DNA from: Rhodospirillaceae bacterium
GTDB taxonomy: Bacteria; Pseudomonadota; Alphaproteobacteria; GCA-2731375
Reading direction: 5' to 3'
DNA length: 64,000 bases
Assembly (NCBI GenBank): GCA_018660265.1
Contig: JABJKS010000082.1
Location: 40,875 to 104,874, forward strand
The number at the start of each line of letters is the position of its first letter. Position 1 is the first letter of the stretch. Under the pieces are notes generated by a model. That model was not told the DNA's origin and made no database searches. It worked only from the letters and a program-made list of their open reading frames with translations. Shown here piece after piece: positions 33,230-42,726 of the stretch. A program made the translations under genes and the position numbers.

Positions 33230-33355
33230 TTGACCGCACCCCATAGCCGGGATCATCTTCGGCAGGACTATGCTGACGAAGGAATGGTAGAAATATGGCA
33301 AGAACTTGGAGCGCGGGACAAACGGAACCCCACCCACATGCAATTAAGCGTTTGA
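33230..33355 (+). CDS. Candidate 41-residue protein upstream of korA
   Basis: A TTG-initiated frame of 41 codons preceded by TAGGA at good spacing (7 nt) and ending only 3 bp before the korA ATG. The predicted peptide, beginning MTAPHSRDHLRQDYADEG and ending THMQLSV, is charged and amphipathic, without hydrophobic segment or known domain. KorA itself has only a poor ribosome site, so reading through this frame could couple korA translation. I recognise no family. It may be a real small protein, a leader peptide, or chance; conservation upstream of other korA genes would decide. Confidence 0.45.
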   Translation: MTAPHSRDHLRQDYADEGMVEIWQELGARDKRNPTHMQLSV

Positions 33356-33358
33356 GAA

Positions 33359-35263
33359 ATGGTAACGAGCACAGCAACTCAGCTTGAGCCGATCGGTGCA
33401 CCACGAGACGAAGTGGAATCGGTCGTCGTACGTTTTGCCGGAGATTCCGGCGACGGTATGCAATTAACCGGCAGCCAATTTACCCTGGCCACCGCATTGG
33501 CGGGCAATGACCTCGCGACCTTCCCGGATTTCCCGGCGGAGATCCGCGCCCCCATCGGTACAACCTTCGGGGTGTCTGCCTTTCAGATTAACTTTGGTGC
33601 GCGCAAGATCGCCACCGCTGGTGATGCACCAGACGTTCTGGTCGCCATGAACCCGGCTGCTTTGAAAGTTAATCTCGGCGATGTCAAAACCGGTGGCACG
33701 GTGATTGTTGATAGCGGTACCTTTACGGCGCGAAATCTGAAAAAGGCCGGCTTTGATGCCGATCCCTTGGCGGATGACAGCCTGGATGGTTTCCAGGTGC
33801 TGCAAATCGATATCTCCAAGCTGACCACGGAAGCGGTGAAAGAACACGGGGTCTCCAACAAGGAGGCTTTGCGTTCAAAGAATATGTGGACCCTGGGGCT
33901 GATTTATTGGCTCTATGACCGGGATCGCGATCCGACGGTGAATTGGCTGCGGGCAAAGTTCGGTAAGCTGCCGAATATAGCGGAAGCCAACGTCGCCGCT
34001 TTGAACGCAGGCCATATTTTCGGTGAGACAGCGGAATTGCCCGTCGGTATGCGCGGCTTTACTGTGCGCCAGGCGGAGATCTCGCCTGGTTTGTATCGTG
34101 CGGTAACAGGTGCCGAGGCGTTGGCCTGGGGTTTGGCTGCAGGCGCTAAATTAGCTGATTTGCGTATGGTGCTCGCCTCCTACCCCATCACGCCGGCCTC
34201 GAACCTGTTACATATTCTCGCAGGCATGAAGCAATTTGATATTGTGACATTCCAGGCGGAAGATGAAATTGCCGCCGTTGGCGCGGCGATCGGCGCATCC
34301 TTTGCTGGTTCTCTTGGCGTGACTTCGTCGTCAGGGCCGGGCGTTGCCTTGAAGGGTGAGGCGATTGGTTTGGCAATCAGTACGGAGCTGCCACTGATCA
34401 TCGTCAACTCTCAACGTGCGGGACCGTCCACTGGATTGCCAACCAAGACAGAACAATCGGATCTGTTCCAATCTGTCTATGGCCGTAACGCAGATGCGCC
34501 TTTGGTTGTTCTGGCCTCGTCCTCCCCCTCGAATTGTTTTGATATAGGTATTGAGGCGGTCCGTCTGGCGACGAAATACATGACGCCGGTCATATTGTTG
34601 AGCGACGGCTATATGAGCAACGCTTCGGAACCATGGCTGATCCCGGATTTTGATAGCATTGCGCCGTTCCCGGTACAGTTCGCCGAAACGGATCAAGCCG
34701 GCGAAGACGGGTTCATGCCCTTCACCCGCGATGCGACGACGCTGGCAAGGCCCTGGGCGAAGCCGGGCACCCCTGGTTTGGAACATCGCATCGGCGGTAT
34801 CGAAAAACAGGATGGCAGCGGCAACATTTCCTATGACGCCGATAACCATCAACGGATGACGGATCTGCGCGCAGCAAAGATCAACGGCATTGCCAAGGAT
34901 ATCCCGGAGCTATCCGTGGAACAGGGTAACGAAAATGGCAAATTGGCTGTGGTCGGGTGGGGTTCCACCTATGGCCCTATCAGCCGCGCGGTGGGCAATA
35001 TGCGGGATGACGGCTATGACGTCAGCCACGTTCATCTGCATCATATCTGGCCTATGCCCCAGAACACCGGTGAACTTCTCGCTGGTTTTGATCAGGTGTT
35101 GGTGCCCGAGATGAATAACGGCCAACTGGTCAAGGTTCTGCGCGCCGAATACCTTACCCCGGCCCAGGCCCTGAACAAGGTCAACGGCCAACCGTTTAAG
35201 ATCTCTGAAATTGAAGATGCCATCAAAGGCTGTCTCGATGGACAATCTGGAGAAGCAAAATGA
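33359..35263 (+). CDS. korA: 2-oxoacid:ferredoxin oxidoreductase alpha subunit (KorA-type)
   Basis: 634-residue fused gamma-alpha subunit: the gamma domain (VVRFAGDSGDGMQLTGSQF; about residues 22-210) is followed by the pyrimidine-binding domain (YPITPASNLLHIL; from about 250) and the conserved TEQSDLFQSVYGR. This is the layout of 2-oxoglutarate:ferredoxin oxidoreductase of aerobic bacteria, where it replaces or supplements 2-oxoglutarate dehydrogenase and yields succinyl-CoA and reduced ferredoxin. It is coupled to korB by a 4-bp overlap. The 2-oxoacid preference is inferred from family similarity. Confidence 0.92.
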   Translation: MVTSTATQLEPIGAPRDEVESVVVRFAGDSGDGMQLTGSQFTLATALAGNDLATFPDFPAEIRAPIGTTFGVSAFQINFGARKIATAGDAPDVLVAMNPAALKVNLGDVKTGGTVIVDSGTFTARNLKKAGFDADPLADDSLDGFQVLQIDISKLTTEAVKEHGVSNKEALRSKNMWTLGLIYWLYDRDRDPTVNWLRAKFGKLPNIAEANVAALNAGHIFGETAELPVGMRGFTVRQAEISPGLYRAVTGAEALAWGLAAGAKLADLRMVLASYPITPASNLLHILAGMKQFDIVTFQAEDEIAAVGAAIGASFAGSLGVTSSSGPGVALKGEAIGLAISTELPLIIVNSQRAGPSTGLPTKTEQSDLFQSVYGRNADAPLVVLASSSPSNCFDIGIEAVRLATKYMTPVILLSDGYMSNASEPWLIPDFDSIAPFPVQFAETDQAGEDGFMPFTRDATTLARPWAKPGTPGLEHRIGGIEKQDGSGNISYDADNHQRMTDLRAAKINGIAKDIPELSVEQGNENGKLAVVGWGSTYGPISRAVGNMRDDGYDVSHVHLHHIWPMPQNTGELLAGFDQVLVPEMNNGQLVKVLRAEYLTPAQALNKVNGQPFKISEIEDAIKGCLDGQSGEAK

Positions 35264-36282
35264 ACGCTCCCGCAGCACCTCTAAAGGCGAAAGACTTCGC
35301 CTCTGATCAGGAAGTTCGTTGGTGTCCCGGTTGTGGTGACTATGCCATTTTGAAAGGGGTACAAAAAACCCTGGCCGATATTGGTACACCGCCCGAGAAT
35401 GTTGTTTTCATCTCAGGCATCGGCTGCTCCTCGCGCTTTCCTTATTATATGTCGACCTATGGTTTTCACACCATTCACGGTCGGGCCCCGGCCTTCGCCA
35501 CAGGTGTAAAGCTGGCCAATCCTGAATTGGATGTCTGGCTTGTGACCGGTGATGGAGATGGTTTGTCCATCGGCGGCAACCATTTGCTGCATGCCTTGCG
35601 GCGGAACGTAAATATGCAGATCATGTTGTTCAACAACGAGATCTATGGTCTGACCAAAGGGCAATATTCCCCGACCTCGAAAATAGGCACACGCTCACCT
35701 TCAACGCCCATGGGCTCCCTCGATCGCCCGCTTTCACCGGTGTTGTTTGCGCTCGGTGCGAATGCCTCGTTCGTTGCCCGTGCGGTTGACACCCAGCAAA
35801 AACATATGCCGGGTGTCTTGCAGCGGGCGCATGCCCATCAGGGTGCCTCGTTCGTGGAAATCTACACGAACTGTATTGTTTACAATGACGGTGCGTTCTC
35901 CTCATTTGCCGAAAAAGGGACTGCCGCTGAAGGCGAATTGCTGTTGGAACATGGCGAGCCGATGATTTTCGGCAAGGACAGTGATAAAGGCATTCGTATG
36001 AAGCCGGGTGCCCTTGAGCTGGAGGTTGTACAGCTGGGCGTTGACGGCATCGGGGAGGATGATTTGCTGCTTCACGATGAAACCAATCGTGTACTTGCGG
36101 GATTGTTGGGCGCGATGCAGAATCCTGACTTCCCCGTCGCGGTCGGCGTCTTGTATTGTGAAGCGGCGGAAGCCTATGAAAGTGCTGTTTATCAACAAGT
36201 TGATGCAGCCCGTGCAGCCAACGGCAACGCAGATTTTAATGCTCTGCTGCGCAGTGGTTCGACCTGGACCGTGGGGGACTAG
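35260..36282 (+). CDS. korB: 2-oxoacid:ferredoxin oxidoreductase beta subunit (KorB-type)
   Basis: 340-residue thiamine-diphosphate subunit. Cys-containing RWCPGCGDYAIL and SGIGCSSRFP bind the single [4Fe-4S] cluster, and the TPP/Mg motif is GDGDGLSIGGNHLLHALRRN with NNEIYGLTKGQ. The length fits KorB. It passes electrons from the 2-oxoacid to ferredoxin. No ferredoxin gene is in the window. A palindrome (36301-36318) and then the ferredoxin-NADP reductase gene follow 69 bp downstream, so they may be separately transcribed. Confidence 0.94.
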   Translation: MNAPAAPLKAKDFASDQEVRWCPGCGDYAILKGVQKTLADIGTPPENVVFISGIGCSSRFPYYMSTYGFHTIHGRAPAFATGVKLANPELDVWLVTGDGDGLSIGGNHLLHALRRNVNMQIMLFNNEIYGLTKGQYSPTSKIGTRSPSTPMGSLDRPLSPVLFALGANASFVARAVDTQQKHMPGVLQRAHAHQGASFVEIYTNCIVYNDGAFSSFAEKGTAAEGELLLEHGEPMIFGKDSDKGIRMKPGALELEVVQLGVDGIGEDDLLLHDETNRVLAGLLGAMQNPDFPVAVGVLYCEAAEAYESAVYQQVDAARAANGNADFNALLRSGSTWTVGD

Positions 36283-36300
36283 GTAAATACTGAATGCGGT

Positions 36301-36318
36301 TTATCCCGCCCGGGATAA
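36301..36318. promoter_or_regulatory. 18-bp palindrome between korB and the Fd-NADP reductase
   Basis: TTATCCCG-CC-CGGGATAA is a near-perfect dyad in the 69-bp gap. It is a candidate operator for the downstream gene or an mRNA hairpin after korB; no T-tract follows, so it is not a standard terminator. Confidence 0.35.
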
Positions 36319-36351
36319 GCACCGATAAGACAATAGGGGGATAGGCTGTCC

Positions 36352-37665
36352 ATGCCCATTCGTGTGGCGATTGTGGGCTCAGGCCCAAGCGGATTTTATA
36401 CGGCCGAAGCATTGGCCAAATCGGATGCGGATTGCGAAATCGATCTTATTGAGCGTCTGCCGGCACCTCATGGTTTGATCCGCTACGGCGTGGCACCGGA
36501 CCATCAGACCACAAAGAACGTTGCCCGTAATTTTGATAAAACCGCTGCGCGGGACGAAATGCGGTTCTACGGTAATGTGGATATTGGCACGGATATCTCT
36601 CTCGACGATCTGCGCGGCATGTATGACGCGGTTGTTCTGGCCATTGGCTCGCCGGAAGACAACAAGCTGGGCATTCCCGGTGAGGATAAACAGGGCGTTA
36701 TCGGTTCAGCCGCCTTCGTCGGTTGGTACAACGGCCATCCGGATTTTGTCGACCTGGCCCCGGATTTGAATTCCGCCAATGTCTGTGTCATCGGCAACGG
36801 CAACGTTGCCGTTGATATTGCCCGCCTGTTGGTCAAGACCCGGGCAGAACTCTCCACCTCTGATATCACCAATGACGCCCTGGACGCCTTGCAGGCATCC
36901 TCGGTGACGGATGTCTATATGCTGGGCCGTCGCGGCCCGGTAGAGGCCAAATTCACCAATGTGGAATTGCGTGAAATGGGGCATCTGGAAAATTGCGTGC
37001 CGCAAATTGATGGCTCGATTATCCCTGACGGCGTTCCGGAGGAAGAGGAAATGTCGGATCGGGACCGTCGCCTGAGGGAGAAAAACCTGGGCACCCTGCG
37101 GGATTTCGTCGGACGGGATCCGAACGAACTGGAAAAACGGGTGCATTTTGAATTCTATGCCGCACCTCGGGAAATTCTGGGCGATGACAAGGTTGAAGGT
37201 CTCCGTTTGGAACGGACCCAGGTTGTCGACGGTCGCGCTGTCGGAACCGGCGAATTCTTCGAGATTGAGACGTCCCTGGTCCTGCCGGCGGTGGGGTATC
37301 GTTCCTCCGGCCTGGAAGGCCTGCCCTTTAACGATGATTGGGGCGTTGCCGTATCCGAAGATGGGCGCGCGGGCGATGGGTTGTATGTCGTCGGCTGGAT
37401 TAAGCGCGGACCTTCCGGCGTGATCGGCACCAACCGGCCCGATGGGCAGCTGGCCGCAAAACAGATCATTGAGGATATTGCTGAAGGGTCAAAACCCGGC
37501 CGGGCTGCGTTGGAGGCCGCGTTGCAAAAAAACGGTGCCCGCATTGTCAATTACGATGATTGGCAGGCCTTGGATGCGCACGAAAAGGCCAACGCACGAG
37601 ACGGCGCGCCACGGGAAAAAGAAATTACCGTCGCGGCCATGCTGGGTGTTCTGGACGGGGCCTGA
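36352..37665 (+). CDS. Adrenodoxin-reductase-like ferredoxin-NADP reductase (FprA type)
   Basis: 437-residue two-dinucleotide flavoprotein: FAD motif VGSGPSGFYTAEAL at the start, GLIRYGVAPDHQTTKNV, and the NADP motif GNGNVAVDIARLL near residue 150, followed by the GRRGPVEAKFTNVELREM loop. These mark the adrenodoxin reductase/FprA branch, which moves electrons between NADPH and ferredoxin. Placed between korAB and a ferredoxin-type reductase operon, it could balance the ferredoxin and NADP(H) pools for the downstream pathway. It ends 20 bp before the molybdenum-hydroxylase FAD subunit. Confidence 0.92.
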   Translation: MPIRVAIVGSGPSGFYTAEALAKSDADCEIDLIERLPAPHGLIRYGVAPDHQTTKNVARNFDKTAARDEMRFYGNVDIGTDISLDDLRGMYDAVVLAIGSPEDNKLGIPGEDKQGVIGSAAFVGWYNGHPDFVDLAPDLNSANVCVIGNGNVAVDIARLLVKTRAELSTSDITNDALDALQASSVTDVYMLGRRGPVEAKFTNVELREMGHLENCVPQIDGSIIPDGVPEEEEMSDRDRRLREKNLGTLRDFVGRDPNELEKRVHFEFYAAPREILGDDKVEGLRLERTQVVDGRAVGTGEFFEIETSLVLPAVGYRSSGLEGLPFNDDWGVAVSEDGRAGDGLYVVGWIKRGPSGVIGTNRPDGQLAAKQIIEDIAEGSKPGRAALEAALQKNGARIVNYDDWQALDAHEKANARDGAPREKEITVAAMLGVLDGA

Positions 37666-37685
37666 TACCCGGCGTAGTCTGACCT

Positions 37686-38513
37686 ATGGCCAACTACATC
37701 CGCCCCATAGAGTTACCTGACGCATTGGCGGCTTTGGCCGAACGAAAATTTTTTGTCCTGGCCGGCGCGACGGATTTTTATCCCGCACAGGTGGGCCGGG
37801 TCACAGATCATGATATCCTGGATTTGGGCGGTGTCGAGGCCCTTGCAGGCATTGAACGTCAAGGCGACTATTGGCGGATTGGTGCCATGGCCACTTGGCG
37901 TGATTTGGTCGATGCCGATTTGCCCCCCTGTTTTGCTGGCCTGAAACAAGCCGCACGCCAGGTCGGTGGCCCGCAAATCCAAAATACGGCGACCATTGCC
38001 GGTAATTTATGTAATGCCTCTCCCGCCGCCGATGGCGTCCCGCCGTTGTTGTGTCTTGCGGCCGAGATAGAGTTCCAGGATCAGGCGGGTGTGCATGTGC
38101 TGCCGCTGTCAGAGTTTATTCTGGGTAACAGACGTACCGCTTTGCGCCCGGACCAAGTGCTGACGGCGATCCTGGTGCCAACCTTATTGGAGCAAGGCAG
38201 AGCCGGCTTTGCAAAACTGGGCGCGCGCAGCTCCCTAGTAATTTCTATCGTCATGGTGGCCGGCCTGTTGCAACTGGACGAACAGGGCCGTGTTGCAAAC
38301 GCCAACCTCGCCGTCGGGGCTTGTTCGGAGGTGGCTCAACGGCTGGCCCTATTGGAAGCCGAATTAATCGGGCAATCGGACTTGAGCAGCGTGGTCCGTC
38401 CGGAACATTTCAGCCATTTGTCGCCCCTGGATGATCATCGGGGCACGGCGGCTTATCGCCTGGATGCGGCTGCCACGATCACCAAGCGGCTGTTGCAGGA
38501 TTTATCCTCATGA
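37686..38513 (+). CDS. FAD-binding subunit of molybdenum hydroxylase (CoxM/XDH type)
   Basis: 275-residue subunit of the xanthine-dehydrogenase family. The FAD-binding PP-loop-type segment is FVLAGATDFYP and the second is QIQNTATIAGNLCNASPAAD; a C-terminal CO-dehydrogenase flavoprotein-like domain follows. It shuttles electrons from the FeS clusters to its acceptor. It overlaps the large subunit by 4 bp (38510-38513). It lacks the additional insertion of the 4-hydroxybenzoyl-CoA reductase FAD subunit that carries a third cluster. Confidence 0.92.
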   Translation: MANYIRPIELPDALAALAERKFFVLAGATDFYPAQVGRVTDHDILDLGGVEALAGIERQGDYWRIGAMATWRDLVDADLPPCFAGLKQAARQVGGPQIQNTATIAGNLCNASPAADGVPPLLCLAAEIEFQDQAGVHVLPLSEFILGNRRTALRPDQVLTAILVPTLLEQGRAGFAKLGARSSLVISIVMVAGLLQLDEQGRVANANLAVGACSEVAQRLALLEAELIGQSDLSSVVRPEHFSHLSPLDDHRGTAAYRLDAAATITKRLLQDLSS

Positions 38514-41257
38514 CCAGGGACAAGGTGGATTTAAGCTTTTTCCTGAACGGCCAGCGCCGGGAGGTGAAGCTGGATCCCATGCTGCGGCTGTCGGAAACAC
38601 TGCGTGAGGAATTTGGTTTTACCGGCGTCAAGGTTGGCTGTGACGCGGGAGATTGCGGGGCCTGCACGGTGTTGCTGGATGGCCGCCAGGTCTGCGCCTG
38701 TTTGGTCCCGACGGCACGGATCAATGACAGCTCGGTCGTGACTGCTGAGGGCATGGCGGGCAATGGCTTTCTCAGCCGCGTACAACATGCCTTTCTTCGC
38801 CATGCTGCGGTGCAATGCGGGGCTTGTATCCCAGGTATGCTGGCCGCCGCCACCGATATTGCCGCCAGCCAACATCATCCCACGCGCGAGGCAGTGATGC
38901 ATGGCCTGGGCGGTGTGTTATGCCGTTGTACCGGATACCAGAATATTGTCGCCGCGATCATGGATGCCGGGCAGGATCCAAGCCCTATCGAAATGCCGGA
39001 CGGTCCCGCGATTGGTGTCAGTCTGCCGCGTACGGATGCAATCGATAAGCTGACAGGTGCGGCGAATTTCGGTGCCGATGCCATGCCTGAAAATACTCTG
39101 TGGCTGCGGGCCGTGCGTTCACCTCATGCCGCGGCCCGTTTTACCATTGGCAAGCTGGATGATCTCTATGTGCAACACCCCGGCCTGCACAAAATTCTTA
39201 CGGCGGCGGATATTCCGGGCAACAAATGTTTTGGCATCTATCCCGACCTGAAGGACCAGCCGGTTTTCGCCATTGATCAGATACGCTATCCCGGTGAGGC
39301 GGTATTGGCCCTGGTAGGTGAGCGGGATGCCTTGGCGGCAATCAGCGACGATGATTTGCCGATCGTTTATGAACCTCTGGATCGGATTGTGGGGATGGCG
39401 GATGCCAGGATCAAAGGTGCGCGGCAATTGCATGCTGCCAGTCCCGGCAATTTGTTGATCGAGGCGGCCTTGCGAAAGGGTGAGGGGGCAGTGGAAAATC
39501 ACCCCCACACAGCGACCGGTCGCTGGACCACAGGCTTTGTGGAACACGCCTATCTTGAGCCCGAGGCCGGCTTTGCCCAAAGGGTTGATGATCGCTTACA
39601 CATCTATGTCACAACACAGACACCCTATATGGATCGTGACGAGGTGGCCCTGATCATGGGGCTGGAACCTGAACAGGTGCGGATCATACCAGCTGTCTGT
39701 GGCGGCGGTTTCGGGGGCAAACTGGATCAGTCCGTGCAGCCCATGTTGGCACTCGCGGCATGGACCCTTGCGGACCTTGATCGCCCCGTAGCCTGTGTTT
39801 ATAGCCGACCCGAAAGCATGGCCGCCTCCACCAAACGCCATCCGGCCCAAATTGATGCGCGCTTTGCCTGTGACGCTGAAGGCAGGTTGCAGGCCATGGA
39901 GATGACGGCGGATTTCGATACAGGTGCCTATGCCTCCTGGGGGCCGACGGTTGCCGGGCGCGTGCCCGTGCATGGCAGTGGTCCCTATCATTTGCCCAAT
40001 GCCCACATTCAGGCGCGGGCCTATTATTCCAACAATCCACCATCAGGGGCCTTTCGCGGCTTCGGTGTGCCGCAGATCGCCTTGGCGCACGAGGCTTTGA
40101 TGGATGACCTGGCCGAACAGGTCAATATGGATCCGTTGGAGTTTCGTTTAAAGAACGCCCTGCGCGCGGGCGATCATACGGCGACGGGACAATTGTTGAC
40201 GGCGAGTGCTGGGCTGGATCAATGTTTACAGGCCCTGCGCCCCCATTGGCATGCGGCGTTGGAGGCGGTGGCCAAGCACAATGAGCAGAATACGATATTG
40301 CGCCGGGGCGTGGGCCTGGGCTGTATGTGGTATGGCTGCGGCAACACGGGGATGAGCAATCCCTCCCAGGTTCGCGTTACCCTGTCGGCTGATGGGCGGA
40401 TCATTTTGTACAACGGCGCGGTGGATATCGGCCAGGGCAGCTTTACCATTATGCGCCAGATTTGCGCCGACGGACTGGGTCTGCCCGTGGCGATGATCGA
40501 TCAGGTAACGGGCGATACCGACCTGACGCCCGATGCGGGCAAGACATCCGCTTCGCGCCAGACATATGTGACCGGCAAAGCGACGGAGCTTGCAGCCCTT
40601 GATCTGCGGCAACAGATCCTGCGCCTGGCCAATGCGGACGAACATGCGGTGATTTCGATTTCGGACGGTATAGTACGGATTGGTGAGACGGCAGTTGCCT
40701 TGTCGCGATTAGCGGCAGACGAAGACGGCGTCGTTTTGTGCGGGGAGGGGACGTTTGACCCGCCCGCTACGGCCCTGGATGAAAACGGCCAGGGCGAACC
40801 ATACGGCACCTATGCCTTTGCCGCCCAAATGGCCATGGTAGAGGTCGATGTGGAATTGGGCACCACCAAGGTGACCCGCATTGTCGCAGCTCACGATGTG
40901 GGCAAGGCGATCAATCCGGCCCAGGTAGAAGGGCAGATCCAGGGCGGCATCGCCCAAGGCCTGGGGTTGGCGTTGATGGAGGAATATTTGCCCGGGCGGA
41001 CGGAAAATCTGCATGACTATTTAATTCCGACAGTCGGGGATATGCCTCCTATTGAGGTGATCCTGGTGGAAGACCCTGATCCCAACGGCCCCCAGGGTGC
41101 CAAGGGTGTAGGAGAACCTGGCCTGGTACCCACGGCACCTGCCATACTGGCGGCCATCAAATCGGCAACCGGCGTGCGCGTGCATCAGGTTCCGGCCACA
41201 CCGGATCGGCTGCGTGCGGCTATTTTGAACCAACGTGATCTTGGGAGGCAAACATGA
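38510..41257 (+). CDS. Molybdenum hydroxylase with fused 2Fe-2S and Mo-cofactor domains
   Basis: 915 residues combining two usually separate subunits. The N-terminal plant-type 2Fe-2S domain has Cys44, 49, 52 and 64 (Cys62 is adjacent), and the second domain has Cys103, 106, 138 and 140. From about residue 165 the aldehyde-oxidase/xanthine-dehydrogenase a/b and Mo domains follow, with GGGFGGK in the cofactor region and the catalytic Glu869 in GVGEPG. The enzyme hydroxylates an electron-poor carbon next to a ring nitrogen, or oxidises an aldehyde. Gene context favours a heterocycle. Substrate residues were not assignable. Confidence 0.93.
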   Translation: MTRDKVDLSFFLNGQRREVKLDPMLRLSETLREEFGFTGVKVGCDAGDCGACTVLLDGRQVCACLVPTARINDSSVVTAEGMAGNGFLSRVQHAFLRHAAVQCGACIPGMLAAATDIAASQHHPTREAVMHGLGGVLCRCTGYQNIVAAIMDAGQDPSPIEMPDGPAIGVSLPRTDAIDKLTGAANFGADAMPENTLWLRAVRSPHAAARFTIGKLDDLYVQHPGLHKILTAADIPGNKCFGIYPDLKDQPVFAIDQIRYPGEAVLALVGERDALAAISDDDLPIVYEPLDRIVGMADARIKGARQLHAASPGNLLIEAALRKGEGAVENHPHTATGRWTTGFVEHAYLEPEAGFAQRVDDRLHIYVTTQTPYMDRDEVALIMGLEPEQVRIIPAVCGGGFGGKLDQSVQPMLALAAWTLADLDRPVACVYSRPESMAASTKRHPAQIDARFACDAEGRLQAMEMTADFDTGAYASWGPTVAGRVPVHGSGPYHLPNAHIQARAYYSNNPPSGAFRGFGVPQIALAHEALMDDLAEQVNMDPLEFRLKNALRAGDHTATGQLLTASAGLDQCLQALRPHWHAALEAVAKHNEQNTILRRGVGLGCMWYGCGNTGMSNPSQVRVTLSADGRIILYNGAVDIGQGSFTIMRQICADGLGLPVAMIDQVTGDTDLTPDAGKTSASRQTYVTGKATELAALDLRQQILRLANADEHAVISISDGIVRIGETAVALSRLAADEDGVVLCGEGTFDPPATALDENGQGEPYGTYAFAAQMAMVEVDVELGTTKVTRIVAAHDVGKAINPAQVEGQIQGGIAQGLGLALMEEYLPGRTENLHDYLIPTVGDMPPIEVILVEDPDPNGPQGAKGVGEPGLVPTAPAILAAIKSATGVRVHQVPATPDRLRAAILNQRDLGRQT

Positions 41258-42726
41258 GCGAAGGCAAAGATCTGATACGTTGCGATGCCTGCCCGGTGTT
41301 GTGTCGAATTCGGGACGGTCGGGCCGGGGCCTGTGACCGCTACGCCAACGAAGCTGGAACTTTGGTGCGCCTGGATCCGCTGTTGGTGGCCCAACGTACA
41401 TTGGATCAAGACGGCGCCATGGTGCCGTTTCTGCAATCCACCGATGATTGGGATGGCTCCCTGGTCGCAGGCGCTGAAAGTTTTATAACCGGCGTCGGGG
41501 CGACCACAACCTACCCGGATTACAAGCCTGCACCATTTATCGTCGCCTCCAAAGCAAACGGCGTCGATATGATCACCGTGGTTTCCGAAGGTATTTTCAG
41601 TTATTGCGGATTAAAGGTAAAAATCGATACGGACCGGTTTTTGGGTGATGAGCAAATGGCGGTGCGCTGCGAAGGCGAACAGGTTGGCCATGTCAGCACT
41701 GCGGAATACGGCAGCCAAATGCTGGCTCTGGGCGGTGTGCGGCATTTAACGGGCGGCAGCAAAAAAGAAGGCACGGTCACTTGCCAGGCGATGCTGGATC
41801 TATGTCAGGGCAAGGCGGTGGAACTAACCGTCGATGAAGGCGCCGGCGTTTTTGTCCAGGCCGGTCAGGCACCTATTGTCGACGGCGTTGGCGAAGTTGC
41901 CATGCGGGTTGGTTGCGGCTCTGCCACCATCGGTATGTTCGCACCGCAATGGCATGGCCATGCCGATGAAGTCATTGTGGTGGACGATCATATAACGGGT
42001 GTACTCAGCGAACATCAGGCGGGTAAGTTTCTCGGTATGCCGACGGCGGGCATCCGCGTGCGCGGGCGTCGGTCCACGCCGGGGCGATATTTCCAGGTGG
42101 CGGGCCATGGCGACGGCTGGGGTGGTACGGATATTCACGATCCCCTAACGATTGTAGACCGGGTTGAGGGCAAGAACGCCTGGCCCGGTTTGCGTCTGTT
42201 GATGGTGAGTACCACGGGCGAAGATTCCGCCTATTTCGTCCTCGACGATGATCTGACGCCACAGGCCGCCGAAATGCCGGAACAGTTGCAAATTGTTGTG
42301 GAACGGATTGCCGAAAATTGTGAACCTGCATTGTGCTCGGTTCTGTTCATGGCAGGTGCCGGCGGTTCCCTGCGCGCAGGCGTCACGGAAAACCCCGTCC
42401 GCCTGACCCGCTCGGTTCGGGCCAATGTGACACGGGTTAGCTGCGGCGGCGCGCCGGTCTATATTTGGCCCGGTGGTGGCATCACATTGATGGTGGATGT
42501 GACCCGCATGCCGGCCGGATCATTTGGTTACGTGCCCACGCCGGCCTTGGTCGCACCCATAGAATTCACTTTGCCCTTGGCGGACTATCAGGCCATGGGC
42601 GGTTACATGGATGCGGTCCGTTCCATAGATGACGTGCTGGCTGAGGGGAATGCCAAAAGCCTGCCCTGGCGCGGCGAAAATCCCTGGCCCCTGAAACCTG
42701 TGTTGAAGCCTGAAGGAAGGCAATGA
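41254..42726 (+). CDS. 6-hydroxynicotinate reductase-like ferredoxin-dependent reductase
   Basis: 490 residues. The N-terminus has an iron-sulfur motif Cys10-x2-Cys13-x3-Cys17-x9-Cys27, then long glycine-rich segments (for example GVRHLTGGSKKEGTVTC and GKFLGMPTAGIRVRGRRSTPG). From memory of the family, this fits 6-hydroxynicotinate reductase of the anaerobic nicotinate pathway, a ferredoxin-linked enzyme that saturates a hydroxylated pyridine ring; many proteobacterial homologues have unproven substrates. It overlaps the molybdenum hydroxylase and the UPF0280 gene by 4 bp each, so the three are coupled. Confidence 0.72.
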   Translation: MSEGKDLIRCDACPVLCRIRDGRAGACDRYANEAGTLVRLDPLLVAQRTLDQDGAMVPFLQSTDDWDGSLVAGAESFITGVGATTTYPDYKPAPFIVASKANGVDMITVVSEGIFSYCGLKVKIDTDRFLGDEQMAVRCEGEQVGHVSTAEYGSQMLALGGVRHLTGGSKKEGTVTCQAMLDLCQGKAVELTVDEGAGVFVQAGQAPIVDGVGEVAMRVGCGSATIGMFAPQWHGHADEVIVVDDHITGVLSEHQAGKFLGMPTAGIRVRGRRSTPGRYFQVAGHGDGWGGTDIHDPLTIVDRVEGKNAWPGLRLLMVSTTGEDSAYFVLDDDLTPQAAEMPEQLQIVVERIAENCEPALCSVLFMAGAGGSLRAGVTENPVRLTRSVRANVTRVSCGGAPVYIWPGGGITLMVDVTRMPAGSFGYVPTPALVAPIEFTLPLADYQAMGGYMDAVRSIDDVLAEGNAKSLPWRGENPWPLKPVLKPEGRQ

